Program-made: the position numbers and the translations under genes
In this document: one piece after another, positions 31,028 to 41,185 of the stretch
How the letters are laid out: each line of letters starts with the position of its first letter
Position numbering within the stretch: the stretch's first letter is position 1
The notes under the pieces: model-generated
The model's database searches: none
Told to the model about the DNA's origin: nothing
Seen by the model: the letters and a program-made list of their open reading frames with translations, nothing else
Assembly: GCA_030068145.1 (NCBI GenBank)
Contig: JAPJBO010000019.1
Coordinates: forward strand, 62,001 to 126,000
Reading direction: 5' to 3'
Source: Diplonema papillatum
Lineage: Eukaryota > Euglenozoa > Diplonemea > Diplonemida > Diplonemidae
DNA length: 64,000 nucleotides

Positions 31028-31080
31028 GTCAACCGGAGACTTTAAAATACCGACCTTCTAATCCACAAATAACGCTAAAA
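31028..31080 (+). promoter_or_regulatory. Leader motif before a coding relic
   Basis: GTCAACCGGAGACTTTAAAA, then TACCGACCTTCTAATCCAC. Identical over its length to 36406-36458, and the flank on its left (ACTCAACCCCCCGCCATACT) is shared as well. Confidence 0.5.
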
Positions 31081-31081
31081 A

Positions 31082-31156
31082 ATGCGAACTTTCCAGAAAT
31101 TGGGACTGTCAGCGGGGAACGAAGACCATGTTGAGTTTGACTCTAGTCTTACTTGA
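31082..31156 (+). pseudogene. Relic resembling the 20.4-kb hAT-element protein
   Basis: A 24-residue frame, MRTFQKLGLSAGNEDHVEF to a TGA. It resembles TFPELGLALINEATDDQHQ from the short hAT element (TF, LGL and NE in register). It starts 2 bases after the leader motif. The match is short and uncertain. Confidence 0.3.
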
Positions 31157-31283
31157 CACGAGAGGTGTAGAATAGGTGGGAGGCCGCAGCAATGAAATAC
31201 CACCACTCTTGTTGTCGCTCTACTTATCCAATGATGGGAAGACGGCAGCTGCTCCCTTGTGGGGTTAGGGTCTTCGGATCAGG
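31157..31283. repeat. Repeat M, internally deleted copy
   Basis: Matches 18155-18260, then jumps to GGGGTTAGGGTCTTCGGATC (18483 region). It is the left flank of the foldback element. Confidence 0.6.
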
Positions 31284-31674
31284 TACACGACGCACTTGTT
31301 AGCTGTTTTTTTTTTTTTTTTTTTTTTGGGACATAACCAGGGGTTTTTCCACTCACCAGTTTCGGGCCAAACCCGTGGTGAAAAAAAATTTCACTCCGGC
31401 AGAAAAGTTTTTCTGCCGGTGTGGTGTGGTGTGGGTGCCAGTCGACACGTGCCTGTGTCTGTCTGTGTGTGGTACGCGTCGTTGACCTCGTAGCCCCATA
31501 AGCGGGGGTCCCTCTGGCCCTTCACCCCACTCAAGTTTGGGGTGCTAGCTCACTCCCTACCCTCTTGCTCCTCTTCAGATCAAGCAGGAAACGGATTCAG
31601 AGAACATGCAGAACAGCTACACATGATGCCGTGAACGATGTAAGTAGAAGATGTAAGTAGAAATCACAAAGGGT

Positions 31675-32912
31675 TCATGCTGAAAGGCCAATTTTGCGCC
31701 TCTTGCGCTTAGCTCCTTCCGGGGCGTTGTCGAGATCGCCAGCAAGGTACATGGTCCGCAGGGTCACGGCCGACAATCCCTGAGCAAACAGGTCTATCAC
31801 TTCCTCGGCAGTTTCGTCGCTCATTTCCTTGTTGTCGGCATCAACAATGCGGAACATGGCCCAGAGTGTCGTGTTCAACAAGCGGTTTCGTAGCCTAGTC
31901 TTCACCCGAGCCAACGTGCTGAACTGACGCTCGCTCTCTGCCGACGAGGTTACAACTGTCTGCGCCAATTCAACAAGTACTTGCAAGGCCGGCATCCGAG
32001 TGCCTGCACAACCTTGGGGGGCAAACGCCTGGAATACAGCATCTGGTGTGTTACGGCGACGAAGTACTTCTTTGAGCAAAGTCCAGTCAGCAATCAGCTC
32101 GTCACGTGTGGAAGTCAAGAGAGGGGTGCCGACCTTCGTTTTCGTTTCGAACTCGGTGTCACTGTATGTTGGCCTTGGCATTTTCTCAGTGGCGGCCTCC
32201 ACCACAACATATTCCCTGTAAGTGACAGTTCCTGGCTGACACAAAAACTCATGGAGTTTGGTGATGGACTCGTCACCATAGTCTGTGACATGGGCATTAG
32301 CAGGCCAGACCTTCCGGTCGAAGATAGCAAAGTGACGCAAGATACCCTTGAACTCAAACCGTTTCTTTGTAGCACTCAGCAGAGCTTTGATGTACGGGGT
32401 CGCCACAGTGGAATGAAAGATTGTGAAAGCGCCCGGACTGAGAGCCACACCCGTTGCTGCGTAGAAAGACTTGCGCCAGGTTCCGTAATACTTGGTTACC
32501 TTCTTTGCCCTGTCTTCCGTTTGTAGCAGTTCGAGTTCTGCTTCGAGGAGGTCTGCTTCACGACACACATCTGCGACAGTTGTCCCAGTGTTCTGGAACA
32601 CAAGGGAGACAGCATGCATCTTTTGCAGAACATCGCAAGTGAGCATAAGACAAGCGAAGAACTGGGGAGTACTCACCTCTTTGTACAGGTATTCGGCCTG
32701 CGTGCTGTTTCGGTCTTTCCAGATGCGATGCAGGGCCTCGCGAATGGCACTGTACTGCTTGCGGATCACTGTCACACTTCTCCACCGGGCCAGCCAACGC
32801 GTCTCTGAAGGCTCCACAAGGGAACGGTTGACAGATTCGCACGTTGCCGCGAATTCTTCGTCAGCGAAGACAGAGTCCAACACGAGCTGGTTGATGTCAG
32901 AGTCCGAAAAAA
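31675..32912 (-). pseudogene. hAT-family transposase, 5'-truncated
   Basis: About 410 residues read on the minus strand. Near the start is SETRWLARWRSV, the TRW landmark found after the second catalytic region in hAT proteins. At the C-terminus is SSAESERQFSTLARVKTRLR followed by NRL, the hAT dimerisation signature. A basic tail (KRKRRKIGL) may be a nuclear signal. Family members are usually 600-800 residues with an N-terminal BED finger and three acidic catalytic residues. The BED finger, the first Asp region and the C-x-x-H region are missing here, and no ATG precedes the coding part, so this copy cannot be autonomous. The truncated 5' side abuts a minisatellite inside the element. It resembles the ZNF862/ZMYM-like branch of hAT. 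Confidence 0.85.
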
Positions 32913-32917
32913 TTAAC

Positions 32918-33078
32918 CACAACGACCCACCCACACTGTCCACCACAACCCGCGCCCTTACCACCCACAACCCACGCCCCGACCACACACAACACGCACC
33001 CACTCCACCACCAGCGCCCACCACCCACGCCCACCCACACTGTCCACCACAACCCGCGCCCTGACCACCTACACCCAG
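32918..33078. repeat. Minisatellite inside the hAT element
   Basis: CCACACTGTCCACCACAACC, then CGCGCCCT and ACCACC-ACACCCA phrases are repeated three to four times. The long frame on the minus strand reads Gly/Val/Trp-rich sequence through it and is not a real N-terminus. Confidence 0.7.
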
Positions 33079-33249
33079 CAACGCAAAATCCCTTTAGTGA
33101 AAAAAGTTTTTTCACCAAGCCCATTTTGGGATTTTTTTTTTTTTAGTGAATTTTTTTTTTTCACTAAAGGGGAAAATCCCTGGACATAACTAGTTATGTT
33201 TCTGATAAGTGATGTAACAAGTGGTCACTTGTTATATGGTACGATGCCA

Positions 33250-34490
33250 AAAGGGGGGGGGGGGTTGGGCAGATGTTTTATGGCATAGTAAGATACTGGG
33301 CATGTGGGGTATGGGACCCATATCCCCCAAGAAACCATTTTCTCGGGCCGGTTTTGGGGCCAAATGCCCTCGGAGAGCCTTTTTCTGAGCGCAAAACTCT
33401 GTTTCTGTGGGTTTCGAGGCCCCGCACGGTGCACTCCAGCATCGTGTGGGGGTGTTAACTGTGCGGCCAAAGTGTCGGGCGTGGGCACACCTGCTAGATC
33501 CAGTGTGCCACACCCGCAAATCCAGCGTGAAATCCACTGACACCCAAAAATCCAGTGCGGAATCCAGTGTGACACCCGCAAATCCAGTGTGAAACCCACT
33601 GTACACCAGCTAAAACAGTTCCCCAAGTTGGATCGAGTCACCTGTCGTCCAACGCAAATCAATCATCAAGGAGGCGAGGCCCCTGGTTGTTAAAAAAGCT
33701 GACCCCAGGTTCTTCTGGCAGTATTGGCAACTTTTATTGGCAGAAATCGGCTTGTCGGATCGAAAGAAGTGAGTTTGCTGCTGGTAACCTCACGAAGGCG
33801 ATGGTTAATCGTGTTCCCTTCTGCAGGTGTCGCACACGTCCGGCCAGGTGTTCGAACCGGGCACCACGTAGCTGGCGGTACGTGGTGTACGACACCTTTG
33901 CCGTTAGTTGGCCTTCTTCGTCCACCAGCCTGTGCTAGAAGGATTTGTGCGACGAACGTCTTGTGCACGACAGCTTTTCCGTGACCCACGACGTCGGTGG
34001 TTGCCTCCACGAGATCGTCGAATGCCTGCTGCCTCATGGGTCACCTTTGTCGGTCGCCCTCTGTACAGAGACCCCGGGCGCAATCGGGTCAACTCCTGCA
34101 GCTTTCATCAGAAAGGCTCTCGTCGCTCTAAAGTGTCTCCGCATGGAGCCCTGTGACCTATCGTACTTCGTGTGCGTCTTGCCTTGCAAATTTTTGAGCC
34201 AATTCTTCGAACGAAACGCATTTACGAGTCACGCATTCTGAGAACAGAGTTAAGTTCCTGTTCTGGGTGGGTGCTGCCGCCGTAGCCATTGTACAGTCGT
34301 AACCCTACCTGGGGCCTCAAAGTCCACAACAACTGAGTTTTGCGCTCAGAAAAAGGTTCTCCGAGGGCATTGGACCCCAAAATCGGCCCGAAAACATGGT
34401 TTCTGGGGGGGTATGGGTCCTATACCCCACATGCCCAGTATCTGACTATACCAGAAAACATCTGCCCAACCCCCCCCCCCCCCCCCCCCT
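33250..34490. mobile_element. Inverted-repeat element with G-run termini
   Basis: The left arm (33253-33399) and the right arm (34334-34489) are inverted copies over about 150 bp. Landmarks in order are the G run, TTGGGCAGATGTTTT, ACTGGGCATGTGGGGTAT, GGACCCATA, TCGGGCCG, AATGCCCTCGGAGA and TTTTTCTGAGCGCAAAACTC. It interrupts a palindromic array of the larger element. The phrase TACGATGCCAAAAGGGG at the left end also occurs at the right border of the block ending near 39270 (as CCCCTTTTGGCATCGT). The interior has a GTGTGACACCCGCAAATCC-type minisatellite (33485-33600) and no recognisable gene. Confidence 0.65.
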
Positions 34491-34494
34491 ACGT

Positions 34495-34640
34495 GATATA
34501 ACAAGTCACTTGTTATATAACAACAACACTTGTTATATAACAAGTGATCAACAAGTGATATAACAAGTGATCACTTGTTATATAACAAGTGATTGCTTGT
34601 TATATAACAAGTGATTGCTTGTTATAACAAGTGTTTGGTT
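34495..34640. repeat. Palindromic array ACTTGTTATATAACAAGT
   Basis: Six to seven head-to-tail units of about 20-22 bp, each a palindrome (TCACTTGTTATATAACAAGT), with variants TGATTGCTTG and TCAACAAGTG. Similar arrays are at 33215-33245, 36725-36840, 39275-39312 and 41342-41425. Confidence 0.85.
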
Positions 34641-36654
34641 GCAATTTCATAAGGAACCTGGGGTTTGCACCTACCTACGAGAGAAAATCAGTGATCTGCA
34701 AGACACAAGGCTCCACCTGGTCCAGACAAAAATATCGGGGAGTTTCGGGGAAATTCGGGGAGTTTCGGGGTATTTCCTTTGTGACGACCACTTTCCCTGC
34801 AGCCGGCCATGGCGGGGAGGGGGCTACGCTATTATGGCCCTACCTTGCGCAGAGCGGTCCCGTGTTCGGTTATGCCCCGAAGACGAAGATAGAGGCTGAG
34901 AAGGAAGGACAGACTGGGAGGTACAGGTTGACACGTTTTGACACAGGTAGCTACAGGATCCGCTGCGGTAAGGACGTTCCACCAGAGGTCGTGCGGGTAC
35001 AGAGACGATGCTCGTGCTCGAGTCGCAGTTGGGGACGAACAGGCACGCCTTCAATGACGAGGTCTGGGAGATGGACGTATTTTCCACGTATGGGGAGGAA
35101 AGGATCGGACGTGCTGGTGGGACGCCTTCGAAGACGGCACCACCGGCAAGAAAGGGCAGAAGAGGGTAAATTTAGTGGGCGGCGGAGACCCAGTGCATGG
35201 AGGTGGCGTGCCCAGGCCACCACCAAGGACGAGAGAGTGCGCACGAGACATCACAGCTTGAATACCAAGCGCTTGCCCCTACTTCTGGACACCGAAGGGG
35301 AAGCTCGTCTTTACCCCTTGGATCTGCTTGAACCGAGCACGGCGATCGTCAGAGAGGCCGGGCACGGTGTCCAGTGAAAACGGCTCGAATTGCCTCGGCG
35401 AATTGCTCTTCCGGCTCTCCCCAAGAAGAAGACCCCTCCGCTTTAACGATGGACTGCTCCCAGTCGCAAACAGGGTTTCTGGATGGAACTCCCGCACTGC
35501 GTTGCTCAGTTCCGCCCGCTCTCGGCTACGCAGTTTTTCAGCCCATCTCTCGAATTTGTGCGGTGGTGCTGGCCTGCTGCAGCTGCTCACGATGGCCACC
35601 ATTCTTCGGCTTTTCTCTGTGCCGCTTTGCTGGCTGACATCCGGACTCTTGCAGTACTCTGACTGCACGCAGTCAATTTTAGGTGCAGTTCTGGTGTAAT
35701 CTTGCGGATTTTGGTTACCCCTGGTACCGAAAACCTGTGCATGCTACCATTACACTACCGTTACGCTACCGGTACGCACCCGGGACCAGCTTGATTGAAA
35801 AGGCATAGGATGGTTTTCAACAATATTCTGAGTCCAGTGTCCCAGTCTTGTGATCCGAGGGTGTGTTCTGGGGTCGTAACCACCCTGGATGTCGTTCTCT
35901 GTGTGCTCCCACAAGTCGACAAGGGAAATCTTCTTGCTAGAACATGACAGCTTTCTTGGGTGCACCACCCTGAGTGTACGGACCTTTTCTGGAGCATCTG
36001 AATGGGATATTATGGTCCCCTGAGTGCTTTTCTGCCCGCCAGATGTTGTGTGCTGCCAGTGGTAAATTTCTGGCAGTCTCGGGCTTCAGGAAGGCGTAAC
36101 GGTAACAGTCAATCTCGCTCCGTCAAATAGGCACAGCCCCCTGATTTTGTTAACGTTCGTCAACAGGCCGACAACCCTCCTTTTTTGGCTTTGGTGCATC
36201 AAATACGCAGTTCCGCAGCTTTTTGGCCGTAAATTCGGTGTCATGCCACAGTGGAGGTGATGCGTAATACCTGGAGTACGGTCACCGCCTTGGGCGATAT
36301 TTTTGTTTGTGCGATTTAACCTGTATGTGGTTTGGTTAAACCGCTGCCAACGTTCTTTTTAGCTGTAACAAATACTCAACCCCCCGCCATACTCAAGCCT
36401 CTACGGTCAACCGGAGACTTTAAAATACCGACCTTCTAATCCACAAATAACGCTAAATACTGTCTCCAGGGAAGCAGAAATTGGTTATCGCAAAAAACAC
36501 GAAATCACGCTCGTTTGGCTGGGCCGTGGTGGTACCCCGGCCCGGGGGTTTTCACACGACAAGAAACTTCGACCCACAGAAAAACGCCGAATGAGCGGTT
36601 CGGGTGTGCAAATGCCAAGCGTGCTTACAGCAACCGTTTGTTTGCCAAAAGCCT
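34641..36654. other. Interior of the foldback element; possible coding relic
   Basis: Holds the segment shared with 7665-7845 (35060-35240, inverted) and repeat O copy 2 (36208-36300), followed by a leader-motif copy (36406). A minus-strand frame 35279-35668 (129 residues, e.g. FERWAEKLRSRERAELSNAV, later GLSDDRRARFKQIQGVKTSF) has natural-looking composition and may be a relic of the element's protein. I recognise no family. Confidence 0.35.
36406..36458 (+). promoter_or_regulatory. Leader motif inside the foldback element
   Basis: Same sequence as 31028-31080 (GTCAACCGGAGACTTTAAAA, TACCGACCTTC), together with about 30 bp of shared left flank. The following sequence differs and no gene is evident. 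Confidence 0.45.
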
Positions 36655-36885
36655 AGTGTCTTGCAGATCACGTGACTTTCTCTCGTAGGTAGGCACAAAC
36701 CCCAGGTTCCTCATGAAATTGCAACCAAACACTTGTTATAACAAGCAATCACTTGTTATATAACAAGCAATCACTTGTTATATAACAAGTGATCACTTGT
36801 TATATAACAAGTGACCACTTGTTACATCACTTGTTAGAAATATAACTAGTTATGTCCCAAAAAAAACAGCTAACAAGTGCGTCGT

Positions 36886-38016
36886 GTAGGGCTAAGTTGG
36901 ATGGAAACGCCGTTTCTTTTAGTTTTTTCGAAATAAGGAAACGGAAACGGAAACGGAAACGTTTCCGTTTCTTTTAAAAGAAACGCCGGAAGGCTCTTCA
37001 TGCTGAGGGGTCCTATAAGATACCACTTCACGGGTCCTTCTGTGAGTCCGTCTGGCGGGCTCTCTGACTCTTCAGGGCCCTTCGACTTGGCTCGGCCCCT
37101 TCTTGTGTGTCGTCGCGGTCTCGTTTGTGCAGAGCAGTCGCCGGTGCTCACCGCTTTCTTTCGTCGGCGATCTGACACGAGCAAATAGGTAACCACAAGC
37201 TAATGATGCAGAATGTCGTCACATGTGGATGTTTTCTGACACCAGATTCCACCCTTCTGTGCCTACCACTTCGTCTTCTGCTGCTTCCAACCCACGAGTG
37301 GGGCTTGTTGAATCTGCCGTCCTCTTCTGCATTGTTGGTGGTTTCTTCCTGCCGTCGTTGTCTATGCTCCGACAACACCGCCCCTTCCGGTGACGGTTGC
37401 CACCCGTCGTCGTATGCAAGGTGCACTGTGGCAAGCGATGTTTAACGCACACGTTACTGCGTGGCCATCGCTTTTCTGGCGGGTTCAACATTGCCCCGGC
37501 ATACGTGTGCCCTTCTCACCTCCTGATGCTGATTGCACTCCCTCTTTGTCTTACACCGCCGAAAGACCCCGGTCTTGTAGCCTGTGGCGCTGAACGATCG
37601 TATCTGTAGAGTCTATTATTGGAAGCGGATGTGCTTTCCCGATCGTCTTCAGCGCGTTGGCCAACAGCCTCGCATAACAGAGCATCGTCGCCACAACAGC
37701 CATTGGTGTAAAGAGCTGCAGACCTCAAAGTCAGCACAACCGGATGCGTGTGGTTGCGTCTGCTCCACGCGGTCGCAACTCTTATGCTTCTTTCCTCCCT
37801 CTTTTCGGAGCCTCCTTGTCCATGGTTTCCCACTGGATTGCGGGGTCCGCCGTTCGGAACACATTTCCGGTCGGACCTTCAGCCAGTATACTAGTGGCAT
37901 ACCAGCCGTTTCTTTTGAAAAGAAACGGCGTTTCCATCCACCGCCAAAAAGAAGGAAACGGAAACGGAAACGGAAACGGAAACGTTTCCAACGTTTCCAT
38001 CCTACATAGCCCTAGG
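36886..38016. mobile_element. Inverted-repeat element with GGAAAC-rich arms
   Basis: The left arm begins TAGGGCTAAGTTGGATGG, then AAACGCCGTTTCTTTT. The right arm ends with the reverse complement (AAAAGAAACGGCGTTTCC ... CATCCTACATAGCCCTA). Both arms contain tandem GGAAAC hexamers (four to five copies), and CGTTTCC follows them. It is fused to the right end of the 31.3-36.9 kb element, sharing CGTCGTGTA. The interior (37.0-37.9 kb) has no recognised gene. Confidence 0.55.
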
Positions 38017-39223
38017 GGGGGTCAAAAGGTCTTTTTTTGCGTCAAAATGGTGACATTTTCAGCCTGTAGACTTAACGGCAGTTTAAGCCTAAAAAAACAT
38101 GCAACCCGCCTCAGAAATGCCCGGAAACGTGTTTTTGGGGGAAGTTTCATGGAAAATGGCCCAGGGGGGGGTGTATTAGTTGATGGTTTTAGGGTGGACA
38201 CCGTTTGGTACCGGCTAGCAGCCTGTGGGTGTGCTTCACTGTTCATACCATGCAAAGATGAGACTACAATCACGTACAGGCAGCCACAAATGGAAGCAAC
38301 AAAAGGGCGAACGACACCCAGGAGGAAGGCAGCTATGAACGTTGCTCGTCTGGATGGTTAACAACGTCCCAAAAGGTTCTCTGGGTCTTGCGCAAGCTGA
38401 GGTGCTGTTGACACCGCAGGCAGCAGCTCTTCCCCGAACTTCTGCTAGAGCGATATTCACAAAGTTCGATGTCTTTCCGAGAAAAACAATGAGATGCTAT
38501 CATCCGTAGTGGGATTTTCCAGATTCCAACGTTTTTGTTGAAGGGATGCACGCGACAGTGTCGTTTATTCAAGTTCGCCTTTCGTACACCACCCGAAAGG
38601 GTCGCATTGCACACGCACGGAAGACAATACTGGTCACCGGGGTGTATCTCTGGTACCTAACCCCAACGCACGTTGAGCTTGAACAAAAATAGAAAACTGG
38701 ACTTGAACGAAAAGGTTCGGCGGTGGATTTATAGGACTGCCACGACATAGCAGCTCAGGGCAGGGTATCTGCAGCTTGCGGTAGCACGCTACACGACACA
38801 GGCCACTACGAAAGCTGGCGCTGACGTCAAGGACTCGAGGGGGCGGCACGTTACGAAGCCGTACCTCATTGAGTCGCTTGTCGGTGCCTCCTACGAAGCC
38901 CCACCATCCCCAACTCTCAGGAAAGTCTTTTGAGTAAAAACACATAGGTTTGGGCAGTGTTGTTTTCCTTCTTCGGTTCATGCTGTCACTATTTTTGGGG
39001 TTGTCACCTAAAAAGAAGAACACCGGTACCAAACGATGTCCACCCTGAGTCCAAAAATTGGGCACTCGTAAAAAGGCCTTTTCGGGGCACTTCAGCAGCC
39101 AAAAAGCATGTTTTAGGCATTTCTATACGGTTCTGGGGTGGTTTACCAAATTGTATTGCCTCTTAGGAGCCCCTATGTGGTTCTCAAAAAAATGACCTAT
39201 TTTGACAGCTTTTGACCCCCCCT

Positions 39224-39256
<33 letters not shown>

Positions 39257-39270
39257 TTTTGGCATCGTCT
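38017..39270. other. Block bounded by GGGGGGGTCAAAAG
   Basis: Left GGGGGGGTCAAAAGGTC and right CTTTTGACCCCCCC are inverted over about 14-20 bp. The right border is a very long C run (about 39224-39256). A further small inverted-repeat element is possible. A minus-strand frame at 38634-39065 has some protein character but no motif. Confidence 0.35.
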
Positions 39271-39694
39271 CATATAACAAGTGATCACTTCTTATAACAA
39301 GCAATCACTTGTTATATCAGTCATTCTCCTGGCGACCGTTCAAAAATGACCATCCTTTTGCAGCGCATACAGTCACCAAAGGTGTCACTAAATCGACCAA
39401 TCTTTGATGCTATGAGCGCAGGTGTCCCTGGTCTCTCTGTTCCCGGGGTTTTAGAAAAAAATGACGACCCACCTTGGACAAGTTCGGCCCGATATAATTA
39501 TTTTTAGATTATACCGGGGCGCGTGCGATACGTGCCTGTTGCTCCCGAGAAGACACGGAATGGAAAGATCGGTCACGAAATCGTCAAAATACCACCTCGG
39601 ATCACACAAAAGGTTGTCCCCCCATGGCCCTCCTGTTGCACCCCACTTCACCAGGCAAATTCCCATCACCCTATGAACGCACTTCAGAACTCGG

Positions 39695-39940
39695 ATGGCG
39701 GGTACTGAAGAACAGGGATGCTGCAAAATCTGCGGTGCGAAAACCTGGAGAACGGTTGCTTCGTTTCCTCAGCCCGTGTCGCGTGTGCTCGAAGTGAAGA
39801 AGAGACTGGCACAAGAGGACTTCATCTGCTTGAAGTGCCTCCAGGAGTGTGGTGCCACGTACACCTTCGGACGAAGTGCATACGACTACGACTGCAGCGG
39901 CAACAACTACAACTGCAAGTTGCAAGGGTCGAACCTTTTT
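39695..39940 (+). pseudogene. Cys-rich (zinc-ribbon-like) protein, cut by repeat B
   Basis: ATG 39695 opens a frame with MAGTEEQGCCKICGAKTW, then about 30 residues, then FICLKCLQECGATYTFGRS and YDYDCSGNNYNCK. The C-x2-C pairs suggest a zinc-binding fold. After about residue 80 the frame enters a family B copy (from about 39938), so the natural C-terminus is missing. It shares the inverted-repeat element with the zinc-knuckle gene and may be the first exon or first gene of that element. Confidence 0.45.
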
Positions 39941-40085
39941 TACATAAGCGCCAGCTTGAAAGGAAATGCTCGACGATGCTGCCCGACAACGAACCGAAGG
40001 GATCCCAAGTGCTGTAACTACCGAACCACGTGTTGAACGGACGTGAGGTCATGCGGGTCTACCCCTACGCGACAAATCACACAAA
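39938..40085 (-). repeat. Dispersed repeat family B, copy 6, 3' half
   Basis: TTTTTTACATAAGCGCCAGC to GCGACAAATCACACAAAC in minus orientation. The missing 5' half appears at 40642-40788, so one B copy has been split by about 555 bp. Confidence 0.7.
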
Positions 40086-40588
40086 CAAACGGCTTGCTTG
40101 GATAGCCTTCTTACCATGACGACATGCAACCTGGCAGATGCAGATACAGGTTACGCTTACATATACTCCACGGGTACCTAGTGTGCCCAGAGAGCCTTTT
40201 CTGTGGCGAGCAACAAACAGACTAACCTCCCTGTATTTTTTAAAAAAAAACTTTCTTTCTTTATTTACTTCTATTCGCGACTCCTTGCTACGTTAATTGT
40301 AGCACCCCACCCGTATTGCAATACGATATAGTTACGGATATTCAACCTGCGCCAACCATAAGCAGCACCACAAATACACGAAAAGAGACGGTCAGACGGT
40401 ACCAAGAAGACAGACAGTCACCTACTGCGGCGCCATACTGAGGAGGGCCTACCGTAAGTAAGGTATGTGGACAATGGCCGAAACCACCAATGACCAACGA
40501 CCAAGGTACCCACCGATCCTCTCACCTCGTGTAACCACCACTCTTACGACACTCAGAGCACAAAGAATATCTTCCCTTAACGACGAAG
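40086..40588. other. Insert splitting the family B copy
   Basis: About 500 bp with no gene, ending in the leader motif at 40589. The duplicated base at the junction is at most a few nucleotides (CACAAAC / AAACACA), so I cannot define a clear target-site duplication. Confidence 0.4.
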
Positions 40589-40641
40589 GTCACCCGGAGA
40601 CTTTAAAACCCCGGAGTTTCAAGCGAACTTTCACTCTAAAC
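40589..40641 (+). promoter_or_regulatory. Leader motif upstream of the zinc-knuckle gene (best consensus)
   Basis: GTCACCCGGAGACTTTAAAA, then CCCCGGAGTTTCAAGCGAAC and TTTCACTCTAAAC. Together with 5180 it defines the consensus. The following B-repeat half would form the transcribed leader before the ATG at 40790. Confidence 0.6.
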
Positions 40642-40788
40642 ACAACAGGTCAAAAGTCGTGAGTGAGAAAACAACACACAGTGGTGTAAGCGAAGACCAA
40701 ATCAGATTGTGTTTGTATTGTATTTGCCCCTTACCTCTATATTTCCCCCCTTCCATTCGGAGTCGAAGCAGCTACGTCGAGTATTGTA
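40642..40788 (-). repeat. Dispersed repeat family B, copy 6, 5' half
   Basis: CAACAGGTCAAAAGTCGTGA to CAGCTACGTCGAGTATTG in minus orientation. Its end is directly followed by the ATG of the zinc-knuckle gene. Confidence 0.7.
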
Positions 40789-40789
40789 T

Positions 40790-41185
40790 ATGCCACGCTG
40801 CCGGGATTGCGGAGGAGGTCGCCATACCCAGAAAACTTGCCCCGAGAAGCAACGTGTATGCGGAAGATGCAAACAGAAGGGCCACAGTCGACGAACTTGC
40901 GACCAGGGAAGTGAAGATTCAAGTGATTCTGGCACTGATTCTTGCTCTGCCTCTGCCTCTGACTCTGTTGCGAAAGGTTCAGCTTCCAAGGAAGCAACCG
41001 CAACTCAACGCAAGTGCACGCGCTGCGGCAAACCTGGTCACAACTCTAGAACGTGTGGTCGGTTTCAAGAAAGCGTCAGCACGTGCAGCACAAATTCTTC
41101 CGAAGCCAGTTCTGAGGAAGCCAGCCCCACCCAGCGCACGTGCACGACTTGTGGCCAGCCAGGGCACAACTCGATTTGGGCTTAA
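40790..41185 (+). CDS. CCHC zinc-knuckle protein, 131 residues
   Basis: Three complete knuckles of the form C-x2-C-x4-H-x4-C: CRDCGGGRHTQKTC (residues about 4-17), CGRCKQKGHSRRTC (about 24-37) and CTRCGKPGHNSRTC (about 76-89). A fourth, CTTCGQPGHNS, lacks its last Cys because the frame ends IWA-stop. A Ser/Asp-rich linker separates the pairs. Zinc knuckles bind single-stranded nucleic acid. They are typical of cellular CNBP-like factors, splicing proteins and mobile-element Gag-like proteins. The location inside terminal inverted repeats favours an element-borne accessory protein. The missing last Cys suggests a frameshift near 41170: the neighbouring frame continues to 41291 with a basic tail (RSDSKRFKNALGPKKMTRV). 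Confidence 0.75.
   Translation: MPRCRDCGGGRHTQKTCPEKQRVCGRCKQKGHSRRTCDQGSEDSSDSGTDSCSASASDSVAKGSASKEATATQRKCTRCGKPGHNSRTCGRFQESVSTCSTNSSEASSEEASPTQRTCTTCGQPGHNSIWA

Larger units (their letters stand above)
31338..33182 (-). mobile_element. hAT transposon with perfect 8-bp target-site duplication
   Basis: The left terminus is CAGGGGTTTTTCC and the right terminus is GGGGAAAATCCCTG, an imperfect inverted pair of hAT type. GACATAAC is present directly before (31330-31337) and directly after (33183-33190). The inverted partner arm at about 36830-36888 carries the uninterrupted sequence GGGACATAACTAGTTAT, that is, the empty target site with a single GACATAAC. The element contains a 5'-truncated transposase gene on the minus strand and a CCACAACCCGCGCCCTGACC-type minisatellite (about 32920-33075). 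A hairpin with TTTAGTGAAAA arms lies at the right end. Confidence 0.92.
31284..36888. mobile_element. Foldback element with long palindromic inverted arms, containing two insertions
   Basis: Both ends read inward from ACACGACGCACTTGTTAGCTG, a T run and GGGACATAAC, then tandem ACTTGTTATATAACAAGT palindromes, then GTTTGGTTGCAATTTCAT, GGAACCTGGGGTTTG and CCTACCTACGAGAGAAA. The left arm is 31284-31337 + 33191-33245 + 34495-34706; the right arm is 36655-36888 (inverted). The left arm is interrupted by a hAT element (31338-33182) and by a second inverted-repeat element (about 33250-34490). Without them the element would be about 2.5 kb with arms of about 230-330 bp. The interior (34.7-36.65 kb) holds repeat pieces and a possible coding relic but no recognisable transposase. 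Confidence 0.65.

Noticed and set aside
32918..33081. N-terminus of the hAT transposase
   Set aside because: The frame is open but encodes Gly/Val/Trp repeats of a minisatellite and has no ATG; the real N-terminus is missing.
38634..39065. 143-codon minus-strand frame
   Set aside because: Some natural-looking stretches, but it lies inside a putative inverted-repeat block with no motif; too weak to call a gene.
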